A stretch of DNA of 64,000 nt from Molossus alvarezi (GCA_037176705.1 CM073891.1:92586327-92650326); one strand, 5' to 3'; positions 10,671 to 21,957 are shown, counted from the first letter of the stretch. The notes: generated by a model from the sequence alone, not told the origin. Translations and numbers: made by a program.

Positions 10671-10870
10671 CCCTGGCTTGTGTGGCTCAGTGGTTGAAGC
10701 ATTGTCCCATGTACCCATATGTTGTGGGTTCATTTCCTGGTAAGGTCACCTGTTGGGTTCCATCCACTGTTGGCACATGCAGAAGGCATCTCCCTCACAT
10801 TGGTATTTCTCCTCTCTTTCCTTTCCCACTCTCTCTAAAATCAGTGAGTATGTCCTCAGATGAGGATTAA
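10671..10870 (+). mobile_element. VES SINE, decayed
   Basis: Head TGTGTGGCTCAGTGGTTGAAG, degraded B box GGTTCATTTCCTGG, short body, and the 3' motif TCCTCAGATGAGGATT. It sits inside the L1M ORF2 remnant. Confidence 0.9.
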
Positions 10871-11197
10871 AAAAATAAAATAAGAATAAATATAATAAAA
10901 GATAAAATATAGTTACATACAAAATACATACTTTAAGATAACGAAGACAAGGAAGGAATATCACGTTCATTAATTAGAAGTTTTAAGTCTGTAAATATGT
11001 CAGTTCTCTCCAAATTGATCAATATTTTCAGTAAGATCTCAATTAAAATTTAAAAGTTTTTTAAAAATTGAAAATCAGCCAACATTAAATTGTATATGAA
11101 ACTGTGAAAGTCTAACTACATCTTAAAACAAACTTGAATAAGAAAAAGTTCAGAGGAATTACTCGACCAGCTATCAAAACTTCAAAACTATATTATC

Positions 11198-11397
11198 TTT
11201 TTTTTTTTTTTTGTCTTTTACTCCAAATTCATCCATCTTTTTCCTGTTTTATGATACTAAACAGAAGCCTATCAACATTTCTCCTTTGCCAGTTGGCTTG
11301 ATATTAGACCTGGATGATGCTGGGTGGTGAATATACCACAAGGCCAGAATAGGAGAAGGCGCTTCCCTGCCTGATTGCTGTTTTTCTTTTCATATTT
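11198..11397. other. T15 tract and unassigned sequence
   Basis: A run of 15 T (11198-11212) marks the right limit of recognisable L1M sequence and may be the poly(A) of a minus-strand insertion. No matching TSD was found. Confidence 0.4.
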
Positions 11398-11597
11398 TTT
11401 TTTTCTTTATTAATTTTTAGAGAGAGAAGAAGGGAGAGGGAGAGATAGAAACATCCATGAGAGAGAACATTGATTGGCTGCCTCTTGCATGCCCCCCGGT
11501 GGGGATCGGGCCCACAACCTGGGCATGTGCCCTGACTGGGAATTGAACCAGTGATCTCTTGGTGCATGAGTCGATGCTCAACCACTGAGCCACACCA
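11398..11597 (-). mobile_element. VES SINE (AATAAA-tailed type), reverse
   Basis: Minus-strand full-length copy, with tail and AATAAAG at the left and a TGTGGCTCAGTGGTTGAG head at the right. The first head bases are changed. The 93-codon minus-strand frame is read-through. Confidence 0.94.
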
Positions 11598-11692
11598 AAA
11601 GGGATGGTTGTTATTTTAATTTTTTTTTTCTCTATATGATAGCTAAGGAATAGCAGCAGCTGGGACTAGCAGTGTCCATTTTGTACCCTGCC

Positions 11693-11945
11693 TTTTTTTT
11701 TTTTTTTTAAATCTTTACCAGAGGACATTTTTCCATTTTTTGTTCAGATAGAGTCAGAGGGGGAGAGAGGAAGAGAGAGAGAGAAACATAGATGTAAAAG
11801 GGACACATCAAGTGGCTACCTCCCACACGACCCAACCACGGCTGGGAACAAACTGCAACTGAGGTATGTGCCCTAAGTGGGAACTGAACCTGGTTCTCTC
11901 CGGACCGCAGGCCAATGCTCTAACTGCTGAGCCAAACCGGCCAGG
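11693..11945 (-). mobile_element. VES SINE (long type), reverse
   Basis: Minus-strand copy with a poly(A) at the left (T run 11693-11709), a CCTCTGGTAAAGAT-like 3' motif and a GTTTGGCTCAGCAGTTAGAG head. TSD TGTACCCTGCC and TGTACCCTACT. Confidence 0.94.
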
Positions 11946-12403
11946 TGTGTACCCTACTGCTTTCTCCCATGGCCTTCTTTTTGACACTTCTTTAGCCTGA
12001 AAGTTGTAGCTGTTTTCTACATCTGTTATTTCTGGACTCCCTGGCATCCTGTCCATCCTTTTTAGTATTTGTTAACAATTCTTTATAACAAATTTGTCCT
12101 GACTTCTGAAAATGTCTATACAAAAATAAATTATAACTATATTATAATTAAAAGTCTTACTGGTTCAAATATAAGCAAATATATCTACTGAAAAGCACAG
12201 AGAATTCCAAACTAGAGACCGGCACATGCAGATGCCAGTTCAGAGAAGAGGTGCCATGTCTGAGCAGTGGTATATAGGTTTTTAAAATAATTTGTGCTGG
12301 GGCTATTTGGAAACACACGTTAAATTTGACCCCTACCTAAAACTGTTCTCAAAAGTCTCCTGTAGGAAGATTGTTAATCAAGCTGTGAAAAAAAATCAGT
12401 ATA
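11946..12403. other. Unassigned sequence
   Basis: AT-rich; no gene or repeat recognised. Confidence 0.4.
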
Positions 12404-12411
12404 CTTTAGAA

Positions 12412-12637
12412 CAGTGGTTCTCAACCTTCCTAATGCCAGGACCATTTAATACAGTTCCTCGTGTTGTATGTGGGCGTATCTGCATGTGGGCGAACCCGCC
12501 TGGAGATGGATAGAGGAGCGGTGTCTTGGTTCCTAAAACCATCGGAAATATATGTTTTCTGATGGTCTTAGGAGACCCCTTGTGAAAGGGCTGTTTGACC
12601 CCCAAAGGTGTCGCAACCCACAGGTTGAGAACTACTG
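12412..12637 (-). mobile_element. SPIN-like nonautonomous hAT element
   Basis: Terminal inverted repeats CAGTGGTTCTCAACC (12412) and GGTTGAGAACTACTG (ending 12637) bound a 226-bp element. Subterminal blocks match what I recall of the SPIN family: TTCCTAATGCC, AATACAGTTCCTC and, at the other end, CTGATGGTCTTAGG, AGACCCCTTGTGAAAGGGC and ACCCCCAAAGGTGTCGCAA. The 8-bp TSD CTTTAGAA (12404-12411) and CTCTAGAA (12638-12645) differs at one base. It encodes nothing and would need a hAT transposase in trans. Orientation follows the usual SPIN consensus. The central ~80 bases do not match the part of the family I remember. Confidence 0.85.
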
Positions 12638-12645
12638 CTCTAGAA

Positions 12646-13111
12646 GATAATATAAGACAGTATCTCAGTGAGCTCAGGAAAATATTTTTAAAATAGGACC
12701 CAAAATGCATATTCTAAAATCAGATACTAAAAGGAAGCAATGAAACTAACTGAAAATCAAATCAATAACATAACTAAACCACAGCAAGACAAAAATAATT
12801 CAAGTAAACTTTGAATACAGTGTTTTGATTATACAAATTCACAGGATTTAATAAAAAAAAAACATAGATGTGAATGTAAATTGTCTTTAATAGTTGAATC
12901 AGAACTGATAAAAGTAAAAAGTTTTAGTATTCTAAGGTTATTTCTAAATCATAATTAGAAATTTTCTTCTAGAAAAATACACACACTAATATTCTGGAAA
13001 TTTCATTTAATATTTTAGCTCATTTGCTCATTTATTCAACAAATACATAGTAACTGAAAACTAGATATTAAGATTATAGCTACTGAAATAATAAACAGAA
13101 ATCATGGAAAG
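12646..13111. other. Unassigned AT-rich sequence
   Basis: No recognised element. Confidence 0.4.
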
Positions 13112-13810
13112 GCAGTGTATCAATTATCCATTGCCACAGTAACATCCCAATTTAAACTACAAAATTTTAGTTACATTCATTCATTTTGTGGTTTAGCAGG
13201 GCTTAACAGAACATGGCTAGATGCATGTGCTTCAAGAACTGGATCTTGGCTGGCTAGTGTGGCTCAGTGGTTGAGTGTCGACCCATGTACCAAGAGGTCG
13301 CCGGTTCAATTCCAGGTCAGGGCACATGCCCAGGTTGTGGACCCGAACCCCAGTGGGGAGCATGCAGGAGGCAGCCAATCGATGTTCTCTCTCATGGATG
13401 TTTCTATCTCTCTCTCCCTCTCCCTTCCTCTCTCTCTAAAAATCAATAAAAAAAAAATTAAAAAAAGAAAAAGAACTGGATCTGGCTGGGCTTTCTGTAA
13501 AGTTTGGGCTCAAAGGACTTCTTTGTGTGTACTGCATGTGCTCATTTGGTGGTCCTGAGTGAGAGCAGAAGCTCTCTGTAGAAGTTCTTATGAAGATGTC
13601 AGAATTGTAGGGATGTAGCCCAGTTGCACACACAGTTTTGCTACCTGAAAACATTCCATTAGTCACAGCAAGTCATGGGGTTGAACCCAAAGTCAAGATG
13701 TGGGGAGGTATATTCCAGCCACTTAGTGGGAGGGATATCAAAGTCACATGAGAAAGGATATAGATAAAAGGATGGTTTAAGAATTGGGGCCACCTACACA
13801 GCTTCTATAG
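13112..13810 (-). mobile_element. MLT1-type (MaLR) LTR, reverse, split by a VES SINE
   Basis: The left part (TATCAATTATCCATTGCCAC at about 13118, TTTTGTGGTTTAGCAGGGC) and the right part (CACAGCAAGTCATGGGGTTG at about 13664, GTGGGAGGGATATC, AATTGGGGCCACC) match the two ends of a MaLR-type LTR read in reverse. The VES copy at 13246 interrupts it. No internal retroviral sequence is attached. Confidence 0.6.
13246..13465 (+). mobile_element. VES SINE with exact 13-bp TSD
   Basis: Well-kept copy with GTGTCGACCCATGTACC, GGTCGCCGGTTCAATTCC, a CT-rich middle and AATCAATAAA. TSD AAGAACTGGATCT on both sides. The frame 13115-13558 (147 codons) crosses it and is read-through. Confidence 0.96.
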
Positions 13811-13877
13811 GCAGTTTGACCATATCATACAATTGCATGATTCCAACACTAATCACTGTATGCAGCAAGACTTCAGT

Positions 13878-14520
13878 GTTTTTTATTTATTTTTTAACTC
13901 ATCTTTATTGTTGAACATATTACAGATGTCCCCCTTTTTGCCCCATTTACCCCCTCCCCCCAATCCAACCCCCCTCAAGCCTTCTCCACACCTTTGTTGG
14001 TGTCCATTGTTTATGCATATATGCATAGAAGTTCTTTGGTTTATCTCATCCCATCCTCCCTCCCCCCTTCCCTTTGAGGTTCATCAGTCTAACAACCAAT
14101 TTGTACTTCTTAATTCCTTCCATTCTCCCAGCCCCCGCCCTTTTGGCAAGCAACAAAAAGTTCTCAGTATCTATGAGTCTGTTTCTGTTCTACTGGCTCA
14201 TTTTGTTTGTAGATTCAGTTGTTGATAGATATGTATTTATTGCTATTTTACTGTTCATATTTTTGTTCTTCTCCTTCAAGAAGACCCTTCAACATTTCAT
14301 ATAATACTTGTTTGGTGGTGATAAACTCCTTTAGCTTTTTCTTGTCTGGGAAACTCTTGATATGGCCACTGATTCTAAATGACAGCTTTTCAAGATACAG
14401 TTGTCTTGGTTGTAGGTCATTGCTTTTCATCACCTTGAATATCTCTTGCCACTTTTATCTGGCCTGCAAACTTTCTTTTGAGAAATCGGCTGACAGTCTT
14501 ATGGGAGCTCCTTTGTAGAT
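13878..14520 (-). mobile_element. L1 copy with ORF2 deleted: 3' UTR joined to the end of ORF1
   Basis: On the minus strand, 14520 to about 14225 encodes the ORF1 C-terminus: the frame 14433-14248 contains FPDKKKLKEFITTKQVLYEM and runs to the inter-ORF region. It then passes directly into L1 3' UTR sequence (13878-14220, C-rich when read on the plus strand). The ~3.7 kb of ORF2 present in L1-A is missing. This is an internal deletion, not a simple 5' truncation. Confidence 0.85.
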
Positions 14521-15870
14521 TAAAGTGTTTATAGGAATAGGATTTACTAGCCAGTGAATTAGTTCACTTGTACATTTTATTTTAAAGATTATACTATAGT
14601 GTGAGTAAATTCGATTCATCCTATTAGAATCTATGGATAAATTGTCCTGTGTAATACTTTGAAGAGTTACCTTTGAAACGAACTGTTTGATGTTGGGCAT
14701 AAGCAACTAAAATTCAGCCACCATTTCCTTTCCAGCTATTGTAAAGCACAATTATAGTTTTTTTAAGCTTTCACATGCAAAGCAAAATAGTAACCTCATT
14801 GTCTTCACAATTATAACAAAATTAGCTCTTTTTAGCTGCAATTTATAATTGTCATCTTACCTATTTCTATCACCAGTGACTAAAAGCCAGTACCAATAAT
14901 AAACACTGACATCATAAAATAATCAAAACAACCAAATTGCCATATGGTATTTAAAGCAATGCCAAGCATCTCAGTAGTCTTTCCCTGGGGCTTTGGGGAA
15001 ACATTAAACAGTCAAGGGATCTTGAGCTGCCTTTTGATAGAAAATATAATCCTGCCTTAAACTGGAAAATGAATTAAATGAGGTTCATGACTGAAGTGGT
15101 TTATGATGATGCAATGGTGCATGACAACTGACAGTTTACAATTTTTTTTACCTGTTGTCATAAAAACAAACAAACAAAAACACTGGAAATCTGTGTCTGG
15201 CATGGCTGCCAACCCAGTAAAGTAAAGCAGCAGGCCAAGCATTAACAGGAACATGACAACTTCCCTGTGGAAGTGCTCTGCCCGACAGCCACTCGGGGGA
15301 ATGCTGATGAACAGACCCAGGAGTGGGAGGCTGCAGGAGGTAATGCATGTGGGTGGACACCTCCCCCGACTGTAATTTGTTGTTTTTCTCTTCATAATAT
15401 AGAAGGCTTCAATAAAAAATATAGCATAAATCAACCATGAAATAACAGCAAGTACTGTGATTTAGATAAAACTTATCTCAAAGTAAAATATTTACTTTGT
15501 TTATTTTTACTTTGGAAACATGTTTCAACAGTTTGTTTGACTCTCTTTTCCCCTTGGGTAATGTCAGATCTGTCTTCACTATAGTTTACTACATTCTGTT
15601 ATTTGTCATTTCCTGGCAATAAAGACGTGATATATCTTGTTAAAGTAAAATCAAGCTTTTTTCATTAGGAATGAAAGAGATAGTTAAAATAGACAATTAC
15701 TGCATAGAAAAGTTAAGTATTACTGAACCCATTACTTTAAAAATGAAAATTTAAAATTAACAGTTTTTAGTTTTAGTTAAGGGTTAGATGTGTTAATAGT
15801 CTTTCAGAATTAAAGCAGCCTATGAACATACTTATGATAGTTAAATTTTCTTCTCTGTAGCAAGAACATT
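14521..15870. other. Unassigned single-copy-looking sequence
   Basis: No SINE, LINE or LTR recognised across 1.3 kb. The 125-codon minus frame (15057-15434) has no recognisable domain. A moderately GC-rich block at 15190-15365 stands out from its AT-rich flanks, but I cannot assign it. Confidence 0.4.
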
Positions 15871-16505
15871 AAAAATTTAAGCAAATTGTTCTCAAAAAAG
15901 ATGGTAGCGGGCAGGACCGGAGAGAGGGTGAGTGTGTGAGAGAGGGAGCTAGTGTGTAAGAGAGTGTGAGTGGACGTGAAGGTGGACAACCAAACTTGTG
16001 CAATGCAGAGAGGCGGAGCAAAAGGATCCTGTGCTATGGACGGGAAGCAGCCGGCTATCTCAGTGAGCAGCTCTCCAGGGCGCTTCTCCTTGCGCCATGG
16101 GGAGGTCCCACCAATTTGGAAGATCCTGGGTCTTCCCTGAAAGGAAGCAGTGGGAGTGGCTAGGACCTAGCAACCTGAGCCCACCAGAGCACCTGGCACC
16201 ATCAACCAGTAGACACACTGTGTCAACATAGACCAGTGCACAGTAACGGAGCTGTCAAGGTACGTGCTGTGGAAGCCACCAATGCATGGGAACCCAGCAC
16301 CATCCCCCACAGTAGCAGCCTGATCAGAGTCAAGATATACTCCCAGCAACAGAGGCTGGGGAGCACACATCCATCCCCAGCCAACAGAAGCACAAATCAG
16401 AAGCTGAGACCCATCCCCAAAAACTACAGCAAGGGCTGAGCAGGAGCTGAACCCCACTGGATAGCAACACTCTCCAGCCACCAGCAGCGAGACCTAGGGC
16501 TCCAC

Positions 16506-16800
16506 AGGGGCCTGGGCAAAACAGCTGCCCACAAGAGTGGTGGGGAGCCGGGGCTCAAGAGGGCCAGTGCAATCCAGCTGCCCTCGGGACCTGAGGGTTG
16601 CTGGGGCACCAGAGAGGCCTGTGCAACCCAGCTGCCCACAAGATCAGCAGGGAGCCAGGGCTCTAGTGAGGCCTATGCAACACAGTGGCCCACAGTATGG
16701 GCAGGGAGCATGGCTCCAGCAGGGCCTGAGCTATACAGCTACAGGTGGCACAAATGACCAGCTGGGAACACAGCTCCAGAGGGGCCCATGTAATCCAGCA
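16506..16800 (+). repeat. ~54-bp imperfect tandem repeats in L1-A 5' UTR
   Basis: A unit starting AGGGGCCTG(T)GCAA-CAGCTGCCC recurs at 16506, 16560, 16615, 16669, 16721 and 16780 (spacings 54, 55, 54, 52, 59). Each unit carries a GGGAGCC-GGGCTC core. The later units are more diverged. The arrangement recalls the promoter monomers of rodent L1 5' regions, though I cannot say it is homologous. Confidence 0.8.
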
Positions 16801-16981
16801 GCTGCATCTACCAGGACTGACCAATACCAGATCCCAGTAGTAAATCCTCCAGGATCCACAGCAGACAAGAGGCAATACGCAACACAACAGTCTGGGAGGC
16901 ACAGTAGCCTTATTTGATATACAGTGAGCTGCCTACACATCCAAAATCCCTCACTGGGTTTAGAGCTACCAGAAAGCTGAA

Positions 16982-17900
16982 ATGGGGAGACAAATAAACA
17001 ACACCCAAAGGAAAGAAAAAGAGGAACCACCAGAAAAGGAACTACAGAAAATGAAAGACAGCAACATGTCAGATAAAGAATTCCAAGCAATGATTTTAAG
17101 GGTGCTCAAACAATTTGGTGAGAACTACAAACAACGTAATAAGAATTATAAAGCACTCACTGAGAACTACTTCAACTTAAAAAAAGAGGTAGAAGCTGTG
17201 CATAAAGAAGTAGAAGCTATGCATAAAAATCAAGAGGAAATAAAGAATGACATAGCTGTTATGAAAAATACCTTAGAAGGGTTCAATAGCAGATTAGAAA
17301 AAACTGAATACTGAATCAGCAATTTAGAAGACATGACAGAAAAAAACACCCAAGTAGAGCATCAAATGGAAAAAAAAAAAAAGTTTAAAAAGCAGGAGGA
17401 GAGTTTAAGGGAGCTGTGGGACAATATAAAACATAACAACATTCGCATTTTAGGGATACCAGAAGAAAAAGAATCAGAGAAAGGAATAGAGAACCTGTTT
17501 GAAGAAATAATGACAGAAAACTTCCCTAAAATGGTGAAGGCAAAAGTCACACAAGTCCAGGAAACACAGAGTCCCAAGCAAGATGAACCACAGAAGACCC
17601 ACAGCTAGACACATCATAATAAAAATGGCAAAGTTTAAAAACAAAGATTCTTAAAGGAAACAAGTGAGAGACAGAAAATTAACTACAAGAGAACTACCAT
17701 TAGACAGACCAGAAGGGAGAGGCATGAAATGTACAAAGTAAAGCAAGGCAAGGGTCTGAATCCAAGATTACTCTGTCCAGCAAGGCTATCATTCAAAATT
17801 GAAGGAGAAATAAAGAGCTTCACGGATAAAAAAAAAAAAGCTAAAGGAATTTACCACGACCAAACCAGCACTGCAAGAAATGCTAAGGGGATTGTTGTAA
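16982..17900 (+). pseudogene. L1-A ORF1 (RNA-binding protein), disrupted
   Basis: L1 ORF1 encodes a trimeric coiled-coil RNA-binding chaperone that coats L1 RNA in the cytoplasmic RNP. The chosen start, ATG 16982 (MGRQINNTQRKEKEE), fits L1 ORF1 starts. The segment around 17070-17310 is a heptad-like coiled coil (LKKEVEAVHKEVEAMHK), and residues near 17402-17470 (ESLRELWDNIKHNNIRILGI) are the RNA-recognition-like core. The C-terminal domain (17729 onward, LNPRLLCPARLSFKIEGEIK) is recognisable. Lesions: TGA at 17312-17314, TAG at 17606-17608, a ~30-bp deletion near 17700 and a frameshift in the A run at about 17828. The expected terminal TAA is at 17898-17900 in another frame. Confidence 0.92.
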
Positions 17901-17953
17901 GAAGAAGAAGAAACAGAGCTAGAGAAAGAGAGGAACACAAGCAAAAAATTAAA

Positions 17954-20900
17954 ATGGCAACTAATAACTATTTATCAATAATTACCTTAAATGTAAATGG
18001 CTTAAATGCTCCAATCAAAAGACATAGGGTGGCTGACTGGATAAGAAAACACAACCCATATATATGCTGTCTACAAAAGACCCACCACAAAACAAAAGAT
18101 TCACACAGGATGAAAGTGAAGGGATAAAAAAAATTTTTCAAAGCAAATGAAAATGGACAAAAAGCTGGTGTAGCAATACTTATATCTGACAAGATAGACT
18201 TCAAAACAAGGCCCATAATAAGAGACAGAGTAAGTCACTACATAATATTAAAAGGATCAGTTTAACAAGAGGATATAACCCTGGTAAACATATATTCACC
18301 AAATACAGGAGCACAAAAATATAGTAAAAAACTTCTGGAGGACTTTAAGGGAGAGAACAATAGCAATACAATCATAGTGGGTGACTTTAACACGCCACTG
18401 ACACCACTGGATAGATCTCCTAGAAAAAAATTAACAAGGACATGGAGTCCTTACAAGACAAACTAGATCAGTTGGACTTCATTGATATTTACAAAATATT
18501 TCACCCCAAAGGAATTCTTCTCAAGTGCACATGAGTCATTCTCAAAGATAGACCACATGTTAGGACACAAAGCAAGTCTCTACAAATTTCAGAAGATTGA
18601 AATCATATCATCTTTTAGATCACAGTGGCATGAAACTAGAACTCAATTACAATAAAAACACACAAAAACATTCAAACACTTGAAGGCTAAATAACATATT
18701 ATTAAACAACAAATGGGTTACTAACAAAATCAAGGAAGAAATTAAAAACTCCTTGGAAATCAATGAAAATGAACACACAACAATACACAATCTATAGGAC
18801 ACAGCAAAAGCAGTCTTAAGAGGGAAGTTCATAGCACTACAGGCCTTCCTCAAGAAACAAGAAAAATTTCTAATTGACTTTCTAACACTACAACTTAAAG
18901 AACTAGAAAGTAAACAAAAAGAAAAACCCAGAGCTAGTAGGAGAAAGGAAATAATAAAGGTCAGAGCAGAAACAAATGACATAGAGACTAAAAAAAACAA
19001 TTCAAAAGATCAATAAAACAAAAAGCTGGTTCTTTGAAAAGATAAACAAGATTGATGGACCTTTAGCCAGACACACCAAGAAACAAAAAAAGAGAAACCA
19101 AATGAACAAAATCAGAAACAAAAAAGGAGAAGTAACAACTGACACGACAGAAATACAAAAGATCTTCAAAACATAATATGAACAATTATACACCAACAAA
19201 TTGGACAATCTAGGAGAAATGGACACATTTTTAGAAACATACAGCCTCCCAAAGCTGAACCAGGAAGATATAGAAAACTCGAATAGATCAATAACAACAG
19301 AGGAAATTGAAGATGTAATTAAGAAACTCCCAGCCAACAAAAGCCCAGGCGCAGATGGCTTTACGGGGGAGTTTTACCAAACATTCAAAGAAGATCTAAT
19401 ACCCATTCTCCTCAAACTATTCCAAAAATTCCAAGAAGACGAAACACTTTTAAACTCATTTTATGAGGCCAGCCTAATTCTAATTCCAAAACCAGAACAA
19501 TACACTACAAAGAAAGCAAACTACAGGCCAATAGCCCTGATGAACACAGATGCCAAAATCCTGAACAAAATATTAGCAAATCAGATTCAGCAATACATCA
19601 AAAAAATTATTCACCAAGACCAAGTGGGATTCATCCCAGGCATGCAAGGATGGTACAATATCGGCAAATCAATAAATGTGATACACCATATAAACAAAAT
19701 GAAAGATAAAAACCAAATGATCATATCAATAGATGTTGAAAAAGCATTCGATAAAATCCAGCACCCATTTTTGATAAAAATGCTCAGCAATGTGGGAATA
19801 GAGGGATCATATCTCGACATAATAAAGGCCATACACAAAAACCTACAGCCAACATCATACTCAATGGACAAAAACTAAAAGCATTTTTCTCAAAAATAAG
19901 AACAAGACAGAGATGCCCACTTTTGCCACTCTTATTTAACATAATACTGGAAGTCTTAGCCACAGCAATCAGACATGAAGGAAAAATAAAGGGGATCCGA
20001 ATTGCAAAGGAGGAAGTGAAAGTGTCATTATTTGCATATGACATGATATTGTACATAGAAAACCCTAAAGACTCCATCAAAAATCTACTAGACTTAATAT
20101 ATTAATTTAGCAATGTAGCAGGATACAAAATTAACATCAAGAAATAGATGGCATACTTATACACCAATGATGAACTCACAGAAAGAGAAACTAAAAATTA
20201 ATCCCATTCACCATCGTAGCAAAACAATTAAGATAGCTAGGAATAAACTTAACCAATGAAATAAAGGACCTCTTCACAGAAAACTACAGGTAATTGAAAA
20301 AAGAAATAAAGGAAGATATAAAAAAGTGGAAGAATTAACATCATTAAAATATCCATACTACCCAAAGCAATCTATAGATTCAATGCAATTCCCATTAAAA
20401 TACCAGCGACATATTTCATAGAACTAGAATAGTCACTTCAAACATTTATATGGAACCAAAAAAGACCCCAAATAGCCACAGCAATCTTGAAAAAGAAGAA
20501 CAAAGTAGGAGGGATCATATTACTAGATATCAGGTTATACTACAAAGCCACTGTAATCAAAACAGCCTGGTACTGGCACAAGAAAAGGCAGATAGATCAA
20601 TGGAACAAAACTGAGAACCCAGAAATTGACCCAAGGCAATATGCTCAATTAGTATTTGACAAAGGTGGCCATACAGTAGAGTCAAGACAGTCTCTTCAAT
20701 AAATGGTGTTGGTAAAATTGGACAGCTACTTGCAAAAAAATGAAGCTAGACCAACATACACCATACACAAGAATAAACTCAAAATGAATAAAAGACTTAA
20801 ATGTAACTTGTGAATCCATAAAATTCTAGAAGGAAATGCAGGCAACAAAATTTTGGACATTATACATAGCAGAATTTTTACTGATACAACACCTGAGGCA

Positions 20901-21709
20901 ACAGAAACAAAGGAAAAAATGAACACATGGGACTACATCAAACTAAAAAGCTTCTGCACAGCAAAAGAAACAAGCATCAAAATGGAAAGGGAACCCAAAA
21001 TACGGGAGAGCGTAACTGCCAATGATGCATCAGATAAGGGATTAATTTCCAAAATATATAAATCTCTCATACAACTCAACAAAAGAAAGACAAAGAACCC
21101 AATTAAAAAATGGGCAGAGGACCTAAAGAGACACATACAAATGGCCAAGAGATATATGAAAAAATGCTCAACGTCACTAATCATCAGAGAGATGCAAATT
21201 AAAACAACTATGAGGTATCACCTCACACCTGTCAGAATGGCCGCAGTCAACAAATCATCAAACAACAAGTATTGGCGAGGGTGAGGAGAAAAGGAGACTC
21301 TAGTACACTGCTGGTGGGAATGCAGACTGGTGCAGCCACTATGGAAAACAATATGGTGTTACCTCAAAAAATTAAAAATTGAATTGCCATTTGACCCAGT
21401 GATCCCACTTCTAGGAATATACCCTAAGATGCCTGAAACACCAGTCATAAAGAATATATGTACCCTTAAGTTCATAGCAGCACTATTTACAATAGCTAAG
21501 ATCTAGAAACAACCCAAGTGTCCATCAGTAGATGGGTGCATAAAAAAGTGTGGTACATATACACAATGGAATACTATGCAGCTGTAAGAAAGGAAGATCT
21601 GTTATTCTTTGAGATGATATGGAGGGACCTGGAGAGTGTTATACTAAGCAAAACAAGCGAAGCAGAGAAACACAACTATCACATAATCTCACTTATTTTT
21701 GGAATATAA
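17954..21709 (+). pseudogene. L1-A ORF2 (endonuclease-reverse transcriptase), disrupted
   Basis: L1 ORF2 is a bifunctional endonuclease and reverse transcriptase that carries out target-primed reverse transcription. ATG 17954 starts MATNNYLSIITLNVNGLNAP, the typical APE-like endonuclease N-terminus, but the metal-binding glutamate of the QETH motif is lysine (CLQKTH, about 18067-18085), and a TAA follows at 18125. The longest open piece (19201-19878, 225 codons) carries fingers/palm blocks ([33 protein letters not shown]). The catalytic FADD motif reads FAYD at about 20032-20043. The C-terminus (21518-21709) ends ISLIFGI. Total span ~1250 codons, close to a normal L1 ORF2, but with many stops and frameshifts. 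Confidence 0.95.
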
Positions 21710-21957
21710 TGAACTAAACAAACTGATGGACAAAATTGACCCAGAGACATAAAGATGGGGTACAGACTGACAAACTTCAGAGGTGGGGAGTGTGTGGGGG
21801 GGAGATAAACTATAGAATTTATATGCATGTATGCATGACCAATGGATATAGACAACAAAGCTGGAGATGGGGTGTGGGGGATGGGGAGAAGGGTGTCAAG
21901 GGGGAAAAAAGGAGAAACATCTGTAACAAAAACAAATTAAAAAATTTTAAGTAAATT

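Larger units (their letters stand above)
9090..11197 (+). mobile_element. Old L1M ORF2 remnant, interrupted three times
   Basis: Blocks in order match the reverse transcriptase and downstream part of L1 ORF2: GGATATATTCCAGGAATAC (about 9183), CATTTAACATCC with AGCCTGTGCAATAAAGCAAG (about 10432-10470), TATTTCTGTATACAAAAACC (about 10601), TCTCTCCAAATTGATCAATA (about 11005) and CTTCAAAACTATATTA (about 11180). It is full of stops. A younger L1 tail (9241-9955) and VES copies at 10160 and 10671 interrupt it. Confidence 0.65.
15888..21938 (+). mobile_element. Full-length but inactive LINE-1 (L1-A)
   Basis: A ~6.05-kb element with 5' UTR (about 15888-16981), ORF1 (16982-17900), a short spacer, ORF2 (17954-21709), a G-rich 3' UTR and an A-rich end. 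Flanking repeats AAAAATTTAAGCAAATT (15871-15887) and the near-match AAAAATTTTAAGTAAATT (about 21940-21957) are a diverged TSD, so both ends appear original. Both ORFs carry stops and frameshifts, and catalytic residues in the endonuclease and reverse transcriptase are changed. It cannot move autonomously. Confidence 0.95.

Noticed and set aside
13115..13558. 147-codon plus-strand frame
   Set aside because: It reads through a VES SINE and its LTR flanks. The serine/leucine-rich repeats are the translated CT-rich SINE body, also seen in many other frames of the window.
15057..15434. 125-codon minus-strand frame as a gene exon
   Set aside because: No recognisable domain, overlapping frames in the same strand, and no clear splice context.
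19201..19878. 225-codon open frame as a functional reverse transcriptase
   Set aside because: It is one open piece of L1-A ORF2, with stops and frameshifts on both sides and a changed FADD motif outside it.
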